Counted from the stretch's first letter, positions 37,795 through 47,259 are shown. The stretch is DNA of 64,000 nt from Cobetia sp. L2A1 (GCF_009796845.1 NZ_CP047025.1:2356001-2420000); one strand, 5' to 3'. The notes: generated by a model from the sequence alone, not told the origin. Program-made: numbers and translations.

Positions 37795-38265
37795 TCACTG
37801 ACCCAGGATGATCGCCGTGATCACACCTGTCGCTACCGCTGTCAGCACATAGCGGCCGTCCACATGAATCCAGCGATGGCCCTGGGGCGGACGGGAAAGG
37901 TTGTGCGACTGCCAGTCACTGACCCAGTAGCGTTCGTTGGCGTAGTAATCACGCGGCACATGGCCGCCCTGCTTCCAGCCATGCGCGGGATGATTGGCCG
38001 CGGGCTTGTTGTGTGATTGCTGCTTCTGGTGCTGCTTCTGTTGCTGCTTCTGTTGCTGCTTCTGTTGCTGCTTCTGTTGCTGCTTCTGTTGCTGCTTCTG
38101 TTGCTGCTTCTGTTGCTGCTTCTGTTGCTGCTGGCCTTGCTGCTGGCCTTGCTGCTCCTGCTTTCCTTGCTCTTGGTAATGGTCATCCTGGGGGGCTGCC
38201 AGTGATAGCGAAGACCCCATCAGAGCGGAAACCATTACCAGGCTGATCAAAGTGCCTTTACGCAT
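37795..38265 (-). CDS. RcnB-like periplasmic protein with a KQQQ repeat
   Basis: 156 aa with a Sec signal peptide (MRKGTLISLVMVSALMGSSLSLAA, cleavage near 24). A long Gln/Lys-rich stretch (residues 31-84), mainly exact KQQQ repeats, leads to an RcnB-type C-terminal domain (VPRDYYANERYWVSDWQSHNLSRPPQGHRWIHVDGRYVL) and a final hydrophobic helix. The last 57 residues are clearly paralogous to the protein at 8804-9220, but the His repeats there are replaced by Gln/Lys here, so metal binding by this part is doubtful. AGGAG precedes the start. Confidence 0.8.
   Translation of the reverse strand: MRKGTLISLVMVSALMGSSLSLAAPQDDHYQEQGKQEQQGQQQGQQQQKQQQKQQQKQQQKQQQKQQQKQQQKQQQKQHQKQQSHNKPAANHPAHGWKQGGHVPRDYYANERYWVSDWQSHNLSRPPQGHRWIHVDGRYVLTAVATGVITAIILGQ
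38032..38127. repeat. Eight perfect 12-bp tandem repeats inside the RcnB-like gene
   Basis: The unit CTGCTTCTGTTG is repeated eight times without change and flanked by near-copies. On the coding strand it encodes the KQQQ repeat in frame. Such identity suggests recent slippage and strain-to-strain length variation in steps of four residues. Confidence 0.95.
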
Positions 38266-38518
38266 GATGAATCTCCTCGGTGTCTATTGGTATCGATGGC
38301 CAACCAATAAGAAAACAATGTTCTAAAACATTATCCTCCTGCCCCAGGAGTTGCAAGTCATGCACCGCTTCTCAGCCTGTTTCCTCATTTTCCGCACTAG
38401 TTGTCGCACGAATGAGACCCTGGGTGTCATCTCTTGTTCAGAAAACTCGGGGTCATCATGACAATCCTCGCCCCGCCACGTTTCCCGTGACCTCGCACTT
38501 CTCGGCATCTCTCAGACA

Positions 38519-40030
38519 TCAATCGAAGTGCCAGGGAGCTGCGATGCGGAAGAAGCGCAGGGTCACTGCCGCATCAACGGGGCGGGTCAATCGCGACACC
38601 ACCACGAATACCGGCAGATTGAGCATCAGGCCCCAGAAGCCCGCGTGAATCCCCAGCGGATGCGGCCAGATAGTGGTAAACACCACCGTGACCACAAAGC
38701 CTGCACAGATACCGCTGATTACCCCGATAGCCGAGGCGCGCGGCCAGAAGAACATGCCGATGAAGGCCGGTAGTACCTGCGAGGCAAAGCCTAACCCGAT
38801 CAGCAGAATCATCACCAGGTTACCCGGCTCCAGGATCGCCAATGGTGCGATGACGAGGAACATGACCGGGAAGATCAGCCAGCGTGCCAGCTTACCAGCG
38901 CGACTATCGCTCAAGGCCAGGCTGGGCTGCAGGACATCACGACTGAGGCTCAACGCCACGGAATGGATGAAGGGCTCACTGGATGACATCGAGGCAGCCA
39001 GCGTCCCCGCGCCCAGCAAGCCCACCAACCACACTGGCATGTTGGCCATGGCGTACTCGAGCACCACCGTGTCAGCGCGTGCCAGTTCCGGCAGACTGAA
39101 AATACCGATGAACCCGACAACGACCAGCGGCAGTATCACCACGTAATAGGTCGGCAACCAACTGGCACTGCGACGAATGGTGCGTGCTGATGATGCACTC
39201 ATCCACTGGGTCCATACCGGCGGCATGAAGGACAGCATCGAGACGATGATCGAGGTCGTCCAGAAACTGAAACTCATGTCACCACCCGCCCCCGGCAGGC
39301 GCAGATACTCTGGATGACTGTCCGCGACACGCGCGAAGACGCCAGCAAAGCCCCACTCTCCAGTCGCCAGATACGCGGCCCACACCCCGATCACCCACGC
39401 CACTACCAGCATCAGTACGCCCTGAAACACATTGGTGCGCCCTATCGCACGCTGACCACTGACGAACAGATAGATGGCAATCGCACTCAGCACCAGCAGC
39501 ACGCCCGCCCATAGCGGGATGCTTCCGCCGCTCATCACCAACAAGATGTAAGCGGAGCCGATGGTCTGCAGCACTGCATAGGCGATGGAGGCGATCGACA
39601 TCACCAGCGCCGATAGCGCGCCGAGTGCGGGGCTCTGATAACGATCCGCAATCGCGCTGGCCTGGGTGACATGGCCGAATTGCTCGCCGAACTTCCAGAC
39701 CTTGGGGCCGAAGTACCACGCCACCAGCGCCAGATAGGCCAGATAGATGGCGACGTAGAACACCGGAACACCCTTGCTGTAAGCCCAACCCGGCGCGCCC
39801 ATGAAGGTGTAGGCACTCACGCTGCCCGCTGCGATCAATAGATAGAGCGTCACCGGCCCCATCGATCGCCCAGCCACTCCCCATTGCTCCAGTGTGTCCA
39901 TCTTGCGGCCACCGCGCGCGCCAAGCCCGATCAGCATGGCGACCACGATATAGCCCAGCGTCACCAGCAACGGAATGCTGTCATGCAGGTGGGAGAAGGT
40001 GCCGAAAAGCGTGCTGATCCGCTCAGTCAT
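38519..40030 (-). CDS. Sodium:solute symporter (SSS family)
   Basis: 503 aa, about thirteen membrane helices. Family marks include WGVAGRSMGPVTLYLLIAAGSVSAYTFMGAPGWAYSKGV near the N terminus and the core AAGTLAASMSSSEPFIHSVALSLSRDV, where Na+-site serines lie. The N-terminal part resembles pantothenate/monocarboxylate-type SSS members. The ATG at 40030 has GAGGAG upstream. It overlaps the small membrane-protein gene before it by 8 bases; such pairs usually form one transporter. The cargo is not evident. Confidence 0.88.
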   Translation of the reverse strand: MTERISTLFGTFSHLHDSIPLLVTLGYIVVAMLIGLGARGGRKMDTLEQWGVAGRSMGPVTLYLLIAAGSVSAYTFMGAPGWAYSKGVPVFYVAIYLAYLALVAWYFGPKVWKFGEQFGHVTQASAIADRYQSPALGALSALVMSIASIAYAVLQTIGSAYILLVMSGGSIPLWAGVLLVLSAIAIYLFVSGQRAIGRTNVFQGVLMLVVAWVIGVWAAYLATGEWGFAGVFARVADSHPEYLRLPGAGGDMSFSFWTTSIIVSMLSFMPPVWTQWMSASSARTIRRSASWLPTYYVVILPLVVVGFIGIFSLPELARADTVVLEYAMANMPVWLVGLLGAGTLAASMSSSEPFIHSVALSLSRDVLQPSLALSDSRAGKLARWLIFPVMFLVIAPLAILEPGNLVMILLIGLGFASQVLPAFIGMFFWPRASAIGVISGICAGFVVTVVFTTIWPHPLGIHAGFWGLMLNLPVFVVVSRLTRPVDAAVTLRFFRIAAPWHFD

Positions 40031-40379
40031 CCCGAGTCTCCTCACTGCTATCCAGCCACATGTTGGCAAGCCACATCACGCCACTGCACGCGAAGATGAT
40101 CAGATAGCTCCAGATCACCAATGACGGCATTCCCCACAGCATGCTCTGACGATTGACCCACCCGATGACCGGCCAGATCCCCAGCGCGATCAGGGCCATG
40201 AAGATCACCAGCAGACACCAGCCTCGCCATGTAGAGGGAGACACGATGCGTGGAAGTGACGAGCAAGTCTCAAGAGTGTCTGGATCAGAAGGCATAGTAG
40301 AAGATAAAACAGGCGAGCCAGCGGCAGGTGAACCTGATGTAGCGGTGGAATCGTGCGGAACCAAGACAATCTCCGGCAT
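40023..40379 (-). CDS. Small membrane protein, DUF3311-like SSS partner
   Basis: 118 aa. After about 50 polar residues come two membrane helices with the pattern WPVIGWVNRQSMLWGMPSLVIWSYLIIFACSGVMWLANM, which resembles DUF3311 proteins found next to SSS transporters. Its stop lies inside the start of the symporter gene. I see no good ribosome-binding site before the ATG at 40379, so the true start may be further in. Confidence 0.65.
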   Translation of the reverse strand: MPEIVLVPHDSTATSGSPAAGSPVLSSTMPSDPDTLETCSSLPRIVSPSTWRGWCLLVIFMALIALGIWPVIGWVNRQSMLWGMPSLVIWSYLIIFACSGVMWLANMWLDSSEETRDD

Positions 40380-40462
40380 GAACGTGGCATGAATGAAAAT
40401 GACGGCGCGCAGTGTAGCCCCTCACGCCACGCCTGTGGAGTTGCAGGCGTGATAAATACATC

Positions 40463-40500
40463 AAAAAAAGCCGGGCCTCATCGAGAGGCCCGGCTTTTCA
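40463..40500 (-). terminator. Terminator of the denD-gntP genes
   Basis: A 14-bp perfect stem AAAAGCCGGGCCTC / GAGGCCCGGCTTTT with a 5-base loop. On the minus strand it is followed by a run of T, about 50 bases after the gntP stop. It also separates this unit from the SSS gene pair. Confidence 0.92.
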
Positions 40501-40548
40501 TTTCGCTGACGATCACGGCAAGCGTGATTCGATGACGCTATCCGCACA

Positions 40549-41925
40549 TCATCCGATGATAGCGTTGAGTATCAACAGGGTCACGATGGAGACTGCCCAT
40601 GCCAATGTTGAAGGCAGCGTCAGTACCAGCATCTGATGCTTGGTACTCTTGACGCCCAGCATGCGATTGACCACCCAGAAATAGCTATCATTGAAGTAGC
40701 TGAAGAACATTGCGCCGATACAGGCAGCTTGTGCCGCCAACACCATATTGACGTCTGGCATTCCCATCAGGATAGGCGCAGAGATGGAGGCCGCCGTGAT
40801 CATCGAAACAGTACCGCTCCCTTGAATGAAGCGAACCAGCGTCGCGATGATGAACGGAATCAACAGGGGCTGCAGACCCAGTGCTGCTACCTGCATGGCA
40901 ATGTAGTCGCCACCACCACTGGCACGCAGCACAGACCCCAACGCGCCCCCGGCACCAGTCACCAACAGGATGATACCGGCCGTTTCGACGCCTTTTTCCA
41001 GATGCTCGAACACTTCCTGCTTGGGTGTCTTGGGCATCAGGCCATAGATCGCCACCAGCACGCCAAGCCCCACCGCAATGACCGGGTTGCCGATGAAGGC
41101 GACCGTACTGGTGAGTACATTGGTGGTATCACCCATCACCGCGCCCAGCAGCGTATTGAGGAAGATCAGCGCGATCGGCAGACCAATCGGCATGCAGGAC
41201 ATCAGTAACGACGGTAGCTCAGTATCCGCCATCATGGTGCCACTATCATTCTTGACGCTTCCTTCAAAACCGCCCGGTTGCGCTTCCAGCATCGCTTCAA
41301 TGCGCGGCCCCATGATGCGGGCATAGATGACAAGCACGACAAGTGCAGGCGCCGTGATAACCAGCCCCCAGCCGATCATCAAGCCGATATCCACGCCGAA
41401 GATGCCTGCCACGCCCAGCGGGCCAGGGGTCGGGGGCACCGACGAGTGTGTGATGATCAAACCGGCCGCCAGCGCTATGCCCAACCCGATGACCGAGCGA
41501 CCACTGTTGCGAGCCAGTGAGCGAACCAGCGGATTCAGGATGACATAGGCCGAATCACAGAAGATCGGGATAGAGACGATATAGCCCGTCAGCGCCATCG
41601 CGGCCTCTTCCTTGTTCTTTCCCAGCAGATTGAGGATGGCGTATGCCAGGCGCTGACCCGCACCGGACACTTCTAGCACCCGCCCCATCATTACACCGAA
41701 GCCGATGACGAGACCAATGGTGGACAGTGTCTTGCCGAAGCCGGTCGTGATGGCATTGATAACTTCGTTGGGCGGCATGCCGCCGATGAGGCCGGCCAGC
41801 GAGGCCGCGATGATCAATGCCAGCAAGGCATGCACGCGGGTTTTCAGTACTAGATAGATCATGACGAAGATGGCGATACCCAGGCCGATGATGACCTGTG
41901 GTCCCGCGACGGCGGCGTCTGTCAT
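40549..41925 (-). CDS. GntP-family gluconate-type permease, probably for tetronates
   Basis: 458 aa, about twelve membrane helices, with typical GntP segments (KTLSTIGLVIGFGVMMGRVLEVSGAGQRLA; GYIVSIPIFCDSAYVILNPLVRSLAR; HSSVPPTPGPLGVAGIFGVDIG; GSGTVSMITAASISAPIL). A proton symporter for sugar acids. It lies 174 bases after denD on the same strand and next to the otn genes, so I infer erythronate or threonate as cargo rather than gluconate. AGGAG lies upstream of the start. Confidence 0.88.
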   Translation of the reverse strand: MTDAAVAGPQVIIGLGIAIFVMIYLVLKTRVHALLALIIAASLAGLIGGMPPNEVINAITTGFGKTLSTIGLVIGFGVMMGRVLEVSGAGQRLAYAILNLLGKNKEEAAMALTGYIVSIPIFCDSAYVILNPLVRSLARNSGRSVIGLGIALAAGLIITHSSVPPTPGPLGVAGIFGVDIGLMIGWGLVITAPALVVLVIYARIMGPRIEAMLEAQPGGFEGSVKNDSGTMMADTELPSLLMSCMPIGLPIALIFLNTLLGAVMGDTTNVLTSTVAFIGNPVIAVGLGVLVAIYGLMPKTPKQEVFEHLEKGVETAGIILLVTGAGGALGSVLRASGGGDYIAMQVAALGLQPLLIPFIIATLVRFIQGSGTVSMITAASISAPILMGMPDVNMVLAAQAACIGAMFFSYFNDSYFWVVNRMLGVKSTKHQMLVLTLPSTLAWAVSIVTLLILNAIIG

Positions 41926-42099
41926 GGGAGTCTCCTATTCTCTTGTTGTTGTGTGGCGTTGGTGTATTTTTTTGGTGTTGTCATGTGGAGCTTGGCGGCG
42001 GATCTGTGTCGTACCTGGCGGAAATGCTGTGTGATGTTACGGCCGAACTAGTCTTGAAGTGTCTCTCCTATGGCATTCGAATGACGACGTCACCGTGAG

Positions 42100-43083
42100 T
42101 CAGTTGCCATTGGCCAGGACGTCACGATCACGCTGATGAAGGCTGATGATGTCGGCGAGATCTGCATCGCCCGTGAAGCCCAGCGCACGCGCCTTGCGTG
42201 TCTCAAAGCGCGCTGGCCAGCTGGAGACGATGGCCGTGATGCGTGCATCCGGCACATGACTGACTCGCACCAGCGCCTCAGCCCCTGCCATCTGTTCAAG
42301 TGCTTCAAGCATCTCGGCGACACTGACGGTGATGCCCGGCAGCATGAAACAGCGTGAGAGCCCAAAGGCGGCAGCGGGGACTTCCGCTCCCTTGAGCAAT
42401 GCCTCAATGACACGCTGCGGCGACATCACGAACATCTCGAGATCCGTCGGCACCGGACAGATGGCGGCTTCTCCATTGAGCGGCTCGCGCAGGAGAGAAG
42501 AGGCAAAGCTTGAGGCCGCGGCGTTGGGTCGGCCGGGACGTACGATGATGGTTGGCAAGCGCAGTACACAGCCATCAATGAGGCCACGACGGCTATAGTC
42601 GTTGATCAGAAGCTCCGACATCGCCTTCTGCGTGCCATAGGAGTTCTGCGGCACCAACGCCGTCATGTCCTCGAGTATCTCGGGCAGATCCCCCCCATAG
42701 GCGGCAACAGAGCTGGCCATGACAAGACGCGTGGTACTGAGACCCCGTGCTGCGCAGCCTTCCAGCAGCAAGCGGGTCGCATCAAAATTCACCCGCATGC
42801 CGAGGGACAAGTCCGCTTCCGCTGCGGAACTGACGACGGCAGCCAGGTGATAGATGACCTGTGGCTCACCAGCCAGGCAGCGCTCCAGTACCGAGATATC
42901 TGCGATATCGCCAGCCACTACCTCGACTGTCAGCGCCGAGACCACTTCAGGCCGCGGAGCTTCAATCTGATCCAGCAGAGTCAGACGCGAGAGGGGCTGG
43001 CCGTTGAGGCTGCCCTTCTCGATCAAGGCGGCTGTCAGGCGCTGACCGAGAAATCCTGCCGCGCCGGTAATCATGACGTGCAT
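42100..43083 (-). CDS. denD: D-erythronate dehydrogenase DenD
   Basis: 327 aa extended SDR. NAD-binding TGAAGFLG at 6-13, catalytic S124/S125 (VMASSVAAYGG), Y149 and K153 (NSYGTQKAMSE). The combination GLSTTRLVMASSVAAYGGDLPE, LRLPTIIVRPGRPNAAASSFASS and LQ-MFVMSPQ-type segments matches D-erythronate dehydrogenases of four-carbon acid-sugar operons. Such enzymes oxidise D-erythronate to the oxo-tetronate used by OtnI/OtnK. It precedes gntP on the same strand and has its own promoter region with two matching inverted repeats. Confidence 0.88.
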   Translation of the reverse strand: MHVMITGAAGFLGQRLTAALIEKGSLNGQPLSRLTLLDQIEAPRPEVVSALTVEVVAGDIADISVLERCLAGEPQVIYHLAAVVSSAAEADLSLGMRVNFDATRLLLEGCAARGLSTTRLVMASSVAAYGGDLPEILEDMTALVPQNSYGTQKAMSELLINDYSRRGLIDGCVLRLPTIIVRPGRPNAAASSFASSLLREPLNGEAAICPVPTDLEMFVMSPQRVIEALLKGAEVPAAAFGLSRCFMLPGITVSVAEMLEALEQMAGAEALVRVSHVPDARITAIVSSWPARFETRKARALGFTGDADLADIISLHQRDRDVLANGN

Positions 43084-43159
43084 CCGCTATCTCCTTCCGG
43101 TTATTCGATGGACGCCGTGCCATATTCATCTAGAGGCTCACACCGATATCTCATTCATT

Positions 43160-43182
43160 ATTGGTCTAATAGTCATACCAGT
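43160..43182. promoter_or_regulatory. Second copy of a 23-bp operator-like element upstream of denD
   Basis: Begins ATTGGT and has CATACCA near its right end, in the same register as the perfect repeat at 43287-43309; 15 of 23 positions agree. It lies 77 bases upstream of the denD start, close to where its promoter should be. Confidence 0.55.
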
Positions 43183-43286
43183 TGTTGCGCAAATCTAGAG
43201 CGACCAAGGGACTCAGGTCAACATTTTCGTCGATAAGTACAACCAATAGCCTAAAAAAGGCCGTGTTCGCAATGTGCGCAAGCCAC

Positions 43287-43309
43287 ATTGGTATGCACAG
43301 CATACCAAT
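43287..43309. promoter_or_regulatory. Perfect inverted repeat upstream of denD
   Basis: Arms ATTGGTATGC and GCATACCAAT around the 3-base spacer ACA, 204 bases upstream of the denD start and between it and otnI. TTGGTAT-type half sites are usual for GntR-family regulators. No GntR gene is in this window. Confidence 0.7.
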
Positions 43310-43477
43310 TATTTGCCACCCCAAAGTGATGAATCATGCACAACGGCAGCACCCAGGACGGGAAATCACCCGACGTGGTGGCATTCAGAGCCAGGCTCCT
43401 GCTGCCTCACACGGCAAGCGGCATGCGGCTGGTCCCAAGTGCTTGGTCACAAGTGACGAGTGGCTTGCCACAGACCG

Positions 43478-44275
43478 TCAACCACTCGTCAATCCATGAT
43501 CCTTGCCCCAGACCAACCCTTCTCGAGTCTTGCCTCGCGGACGATATTCACAGCCGATCCAGCCGTCGTAGCCCAAGCTTTCCAGCCGCGCGAAGAGCGC
43601 GGGATAGTGCACTTCACCGCCGTCCGGTTCGTGGCGGTCCGGCACGCCCGCAATCTGGACATGGCCCATGTGCGCGAATTGCGCCTCGAGATTACGAATC
43701 AGATCTCCCTCGACGATCTGGCAATGATAGAGATCGAACTGCACCTTGAGGTTGGCGGCGCCGACCCGGGCGAGAATCTCGCGCGCCTGCGCCTGACCAC
43801 TGAGATAGAAGTTCGGCATGTCCCGGGGATTGATCGGCTCGATCAAGAGAGTCTTGCCCACCTTGGCCAGCTCAGCAGCGGCATAGCCAAGATTGGCGAG
43901 ATAGGTGGCGGTATGGCGGGCACGCGTCACCTCGTCGGCTTCTGCCGGCACCAGACCTGCCATCGCGTGCACACGCGGGCAGTCGAGAATTTCGGCATAG
44001 CGGATCGCCTCGGCCACCGAGGCACGAAATTCTTCTTCGCGTCCCGGCAGACAGGTCAGCCCGCGCTCACCGGCCTCCCAGTCGCCTGGCGGGAGATTGA
44101 ACAGCACCTGCTTCAATTGATGTGCATCGAGCCTTTCACGCAGCACCTCTGGCGCATAGGCATAGGGGAACAGGTACTCGACACCGGTGAAGCCACTCTC
44201 GGCTGCTGCGGCAAAGCGATCGAGAAACTCATGTTCAGTGAACAGCATGCTGAGATTGGCGGCCAATCGGATCAT
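43478..44275 (-). CDS. otnI: 2-oxo-tetronate isomerase OtnI
   Basis: 265 aa TIM-barrel of the hydroxypyruvate-isomerase/xylose-isomerase-like family. It starts [38 protein letters not shown]; metal-site segments are [26 protein letters not shown] and IGCEYRPRG. It would interconvert 2-oxo- and 3-oxo-tetronate. The frame is open to 44359, but the ATG at 44275 has AAGGAG six bases upstream. Last gene of the ltnD-otnK-otnC-otnI operon. Confidence 0.9.
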   Translation of the reverse strand: MIRLAANLSMLFTEHEFLDRFAAAAESGFTGVEYLFPYAYAPEVLRERLDAHQLKQVLFNLPPGDWEAGERGLTCLPGREEEFRASVAEAIRYAEILDCPRVHAMAGLVPAEADEVTRARHTATYLANLGYAAAELAKVGKTLLIEPINPRDMPNFYLSGQAQAREILARVGAANLKVQFDLYHCQIVEGDLIRNLEAQFAHMGHVQIAGVPDRHEPDGGEVHYPALFARLESLGYDGWIGCEYRPRGKTREGLVWGKDHGLTSG

Positions 44276-44333
44276 GATGGCTCCTTGGGTATCGCGAAAA
44301 GGCGGTGGCGTGTTGGCTGGCTCAAGTGGGCAT

Positions 44334-44987
44334 TCATGGCCGGCCGAACTTGGCTTCAAGCTGTGCGACCTGCTCGGGTGTCAGACCGCGAGGATTTTCA
44401 CCCCGCAGCAGCAGAAAGAGCTTGGCGGTCTCTTCGAGTTCTTCAGTGGCATAGACCGCCGCTTCCAATGTCTTGCCGGCGACGACCGGACCATGATTGG
44501 CCAGCAATACCGCACTGTGCTGGCCGGCCAGGCCGCGGACTGCATCTCCCAGCGCAGGGTCGCCTGGCATGTGGTAAGGCACCAGGGGCAGCTTGCCGAC
44601 CCGCATCACGTAATAGGCCGTCAGTGGTGGGATGCACTCACAGGTATCCACACCGGGCAGGCACGACACCGCAACCGAATGCGTGGAATGCAGATGGACG
44701 ATGGCACCAGACTGAGGACGCTCGTCATACATGGCCCGGTGCAGGAAGCTTTCCTTGGTCGGTGCATCACCCTCGATGAGCTGCCCACGTGCATCAAGAC
44801 GCGAGATACGCGCCGGATCAAGGCGCCCCAGACAGGCGTTGGTCGGCGTCATCAGCCATCCGCCGTCGTCCAGACGCTGACTGATATTGCCGCTGGACCC
44901 CATGGTGAGGCCGCGGTCAAACAGCGACTTTCCATAGGTGGCAATCTGCTCACGCAGGGCATTTATCTCATGCTGAGTCTGGCTCAT
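44334..44987 (-). CDS. otnC: 3-oxo-tetronate 4-phosphate decarboxylase OtnC
   Basis: 217 aa class II aldolase fold. Catalytic E79 (APTKESFLH), zinc ligands H98 and H100 (VHLHSTHS), and a third His in LLANHGP are present. In tetronate operons this protein decarboxylates 3-oxo-tetronate 4-phosphate to dihydroxyacetone phosphate. It overlaps the otnK stop by 4 bases and is 58 bases from otnI. A generic fuculose-phosphate aldolase annotation would miss this role. Confidence 0.9.
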   Translation of the reverse strand: MSQTQHEINALREQIATYGKSLFDRGLTMGSSGNISQRLDDGGWLMTPTNACLGRLDPARISRLDARGQLIEGDAPTKESFLHRAMYDERPQSGAIVHLHSTHSVAVSCLPGVDTCECIPPLTAYYVMRVGKLPLVPYHMPGDPALGDAVRGLAGQHSAVLLANHGPVVAGKTLEAAVYATEELEETAKLFLLLRGENPRGLTPEQVAQLEAKFGRP

Positions 44988-46321
44988 TGAATCTCCCCAT
45001 CCCGAGGCATGCCATTGAGGACATCAAAGGCACGCGTGAAAAAGTCTTCACCACCGAAATTACCGGACTTGAGCGCCAGTGATAGCGTGGCACCCGGTTG
45101 AGTCGATGAAGTGGTCGGATGAGGCGTCTGCGTCCAGGGTACGCCGGGGTCGATCTGGCCACCGATACGCAGCTCACGAATCTCGAGCGCCGAGACGACC
45201 GCACCGGATGTCTCGCCGCCCGCCACCAGCAAACGCCCGACACCCTCCGCGACCAGCGTGCTGGCCAGACTGGCCAGTGCGCATTCGACAAGCTCACCGG
45301 CCTGCTTGACACCCAGCATGTCCTGCGCGGCCTTGACGCGCGCCGGCTCAGCCGAGGCAGAGATCAGGAAAGGTTGCCCAGCGCCCGACGCCAGTTGCTC
45401 GCGAGCAAAGCTCAGCGCTGCCTCGAAATGGGCATCCCCTTCTTGCAACGCCAGAGGATCAAGGGCGAACGCGGGGTGACGTGACGCGAAATGAGTGACC
45501 TGCTTGAGCGTCATGCGTGAACAGCTGCCGGAAAGCACCATGGCGGCACCCTGTCCCGGCGACAGTGCCGCAGCGTCATCAATTTCTTCAAGCCAGCCCT
45601 TGTGGCGGTATTGTGCCGGCAAGGCTTGCGCCAATCCGGAACCGCCAGTGACCAGGGCATGCTCGACCAGCACTTCCGCCAGCACCTCCAGATCACGCTC
45701 ATCGAGACTATCGCAGATCACGTGACGGACATCCTGGCGGGCCAGCAACGCGAGATGCTCAGCGGCTGCCTCACTCCCCTGCGCCAAGGTGGCGTGATCG
45801 AGCAGCCCCACTGCATGGGGCGTCTGGCGAGACAGCACGCGAACGAGATCAGCATCCGTCATCGGGTTGAGCGGGTGATGCTGCATACCGCTGTCGTTGA
45901 GCAGACGATCCCCCACGAACAAGTGGCCCTGATAGACACTTCGGCCATTGATCGGGAATGCCGGCACGAATGCGGTCTGTGTGCTGTGCAGTGCTTCCAG
46001 CAGCGCATCCGCCACCAGTCCGATATTGCCCTCCGCGGTGGAGTCAAAGGTGGAGCAATACTTGAAGTACAGCTGACGTGCACCCTGCGCCTTGAGCCAT
46101 TCAAGCGCCGCCAGTGACTCACTGATCGCCTGGTCGACAGGACAGCTGCGCGATTTGAGCGCCACGACCACTGCATCAATGTCTTGCAGGTCTACGCGGC
46201 TGTCATCCTGTGGCACACCGATCACCTGCAGAGTTCGCATGCCGGCGCGCACCAGGTTATTGGCCAGATCCGTGGCACCAGTGAAGTCATCAGCAATGCC
46301 ACCCAGTACGATCGGCATCAT
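44984..46321 (-). CDS. otnK: 3-oxo-tetronate kinase OtnK
   Basis: 445 aa, two-domain four-carbon acid-sugar kinase (formerly DUF1537). The N-terminal domain starts IVLGGIADDFTGATDLANNLVRAG. The C-terminal nucleotide-binding domain has LSGSCSRMTLKQV and LLVAGGETSGAVVSALEI. It phosphorylates 3-oxo-tetronate at O4. Two ATGs are adjacent (46321 and 46318); GGAG fits the second slightly better. The start overlaps the ltnD stop. Confidence 0.92.
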   Translation of the reverse strand: MMPIVLGGIADDFTGATDLANNLVRAGMRTLQVIGVPQDDSRVDLQDIDAVVVALKSRSCPVDQAISESLAALEWLKAQGARQLYFKYCSTFDSTAEGNIGLVADALLEALHSTQTAFVPAFPINGRSVYQGHLFVGDRLLNDSGMQHHPLNPMTDADLVRVLSRQTPHAVGLLDHATLAQGSEAAAEHLALLARQDVRHVICDSLDERDLEVLAEVLVEHALVTGGSGLAQALPAQYRHKGWLEEIDDAAALSPGQGAAMVLSGSCSRMTLKQVTHFASRHPAFALDPLALQEGDAHFEAALSFAREQLASGAGQPFLISASAEPARVKAAQDMLGVKQAGELVECALASLASTLVAEGVGRLLVAGGETSGAVVSALEIRELRIGGQIDPGVPWTQTPHPTTSSTQPGATLSLALKSGNFGGEDFFTRAFDVLNGMPRDGEIQ

Positions 46322-47259
46322 TGCACTCCTTCGGCATCGTTCGCGGCCGGCAGACTGAAGCTGCCCAGTCGCTGATAGACCTTGATGACGGCAGAATCGT
46401 CTTCGCGCCCGAATCCTGCGCCGCTGGCAGCGGTAAACTGCTGCAGAGCACTACCCGCGACCGGCATGGCAAGCTTCAGCTCACGCCCGGTGCTGTGCAC
46501 GATATTCAAATCCTTGACGAAGATATCGACGGCGGACAGCGGCGTGTAATCGCCTTTCAAAATGTGCGGCACCCGGTTTTCGAACATCCAGGAATTACCG
46601 GCGGAATGCGTGATGACGTCATAGAGCGTCTCGGGATCAATCCCCATGCTCATGCCCAGTGCCATGGCTTCAGCAGCCGCCGCGATATGCACGCCCGCCA
46701 GATGCTGATTGACCAGCTTGACGCTGGAGCCCGGACCAGCACAGTCGCCGAGACGATAGACATTGGCGGCCATCGCCGACAGCACGGTCTCAGCCTTGGC
46801 ATATGCTGATGCAGTCCCGGATGACATCACCGAGAGCTCACCACTGCGCGCCTTGACGGCCCCACCGCTGATGGGTGCATCCAGAAGCTCAAGCTTCAAG
46901 CCATGAAGGCGTGTTTCCAGTTCGCGAGCAAAGCTCGGCGCCACGGTTGCACACTGAATCACCAGGCTTCCCGGTGACAGCTGTTCGGCCAGGCCGCCCT
47001 GCCCCTCTGTCCCGAAAAGAACCTGCTCGACCTGTTCAGCATTGACGACGACCAGCATCACCACCTGGCATTCATCTGCCAGCGCCAGAGGTGACGACAC
47101 GCAACGACCGCCTGCGGCTTCAAACGCCTGACACGCCATCGGTGAGATATCACACCCGATCACGTCAAATCCCGCCTCCAGCATGGCGCGAGCACTGCCC
47201 ATGCCCATGGCCCCGAGGCCGATGAGCCCGATCACTGGTGAAGTAGTTGCTGCTGACAT
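46318..47259 (-). CDS. ltnD: L-threonate dehydrogenase LtnD
   Basis: 313 aa beta-hydroxyacid dehydrogenase. NAD motif IGLIGLGAMGMGSA at 10-23, substrate loop DAPISGGAVKARSGELSVM at 127-145, catalytic K181 (GSSVKLVNQHLAG). It would oxidise L-threonate to 2-oxo-tetronate, which OtnI, OtnK and OtnC turn into dihydroxyacetone phosphate. First gene of the operon, coupled to otnK by overlap, with LacI-type operators in its promoter. D-glycerate dehydrogenases look similar, but the operon decides. Confidence 0.9.
   Translation of the reverse strand: MSAATTSPVIGLIGLGAMGMGSARAMLEAGFDVIGCDISPMACQAFEAAGGRCVSSPLALADECQVVMLVVVNAEQVEQVLFGTEGQGGLAEQLSPGSLVIQCATVAPSFARELETRLHGLKLELLDAPISGGAVKARSGELSVMSSGTASAYAKAETVLSAMAANVYRLGDCAGPGSSVKLVNQHLAGVHIAAAAEAMALGMSMGIDPETLYDVITHSAGNSWMFENRVPHILKGDYTPLSAVDIFVKDLNIVHSTGRELKLAMPVAGSALQQFTAASGAGFGREDDSAVIKVYQRLGSFSLPAANDAEGVQ

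Noticed and set aside
38032..38127. Regular short repeats resembling a small CRISPR array
   Set aside because: The 12-bp units abut one another with no spacers and encode KQQQ in frame within a secreted protein.
43182..43499. Small plus-strand open frames between denD and otnI
   Set aside because: No ribosome-binding sites, no recognisable domain, and they overlap the regulatory repeats and the otnI gene end.
44334..44987. L-fuculose or ribulose-phosphate epimerase/aldolase
   Set aside because: The fold is the same, but the otnK-otnI-ltnD operon shows the 3-oxo-tetronate 4-phosphate decarboxylase role.
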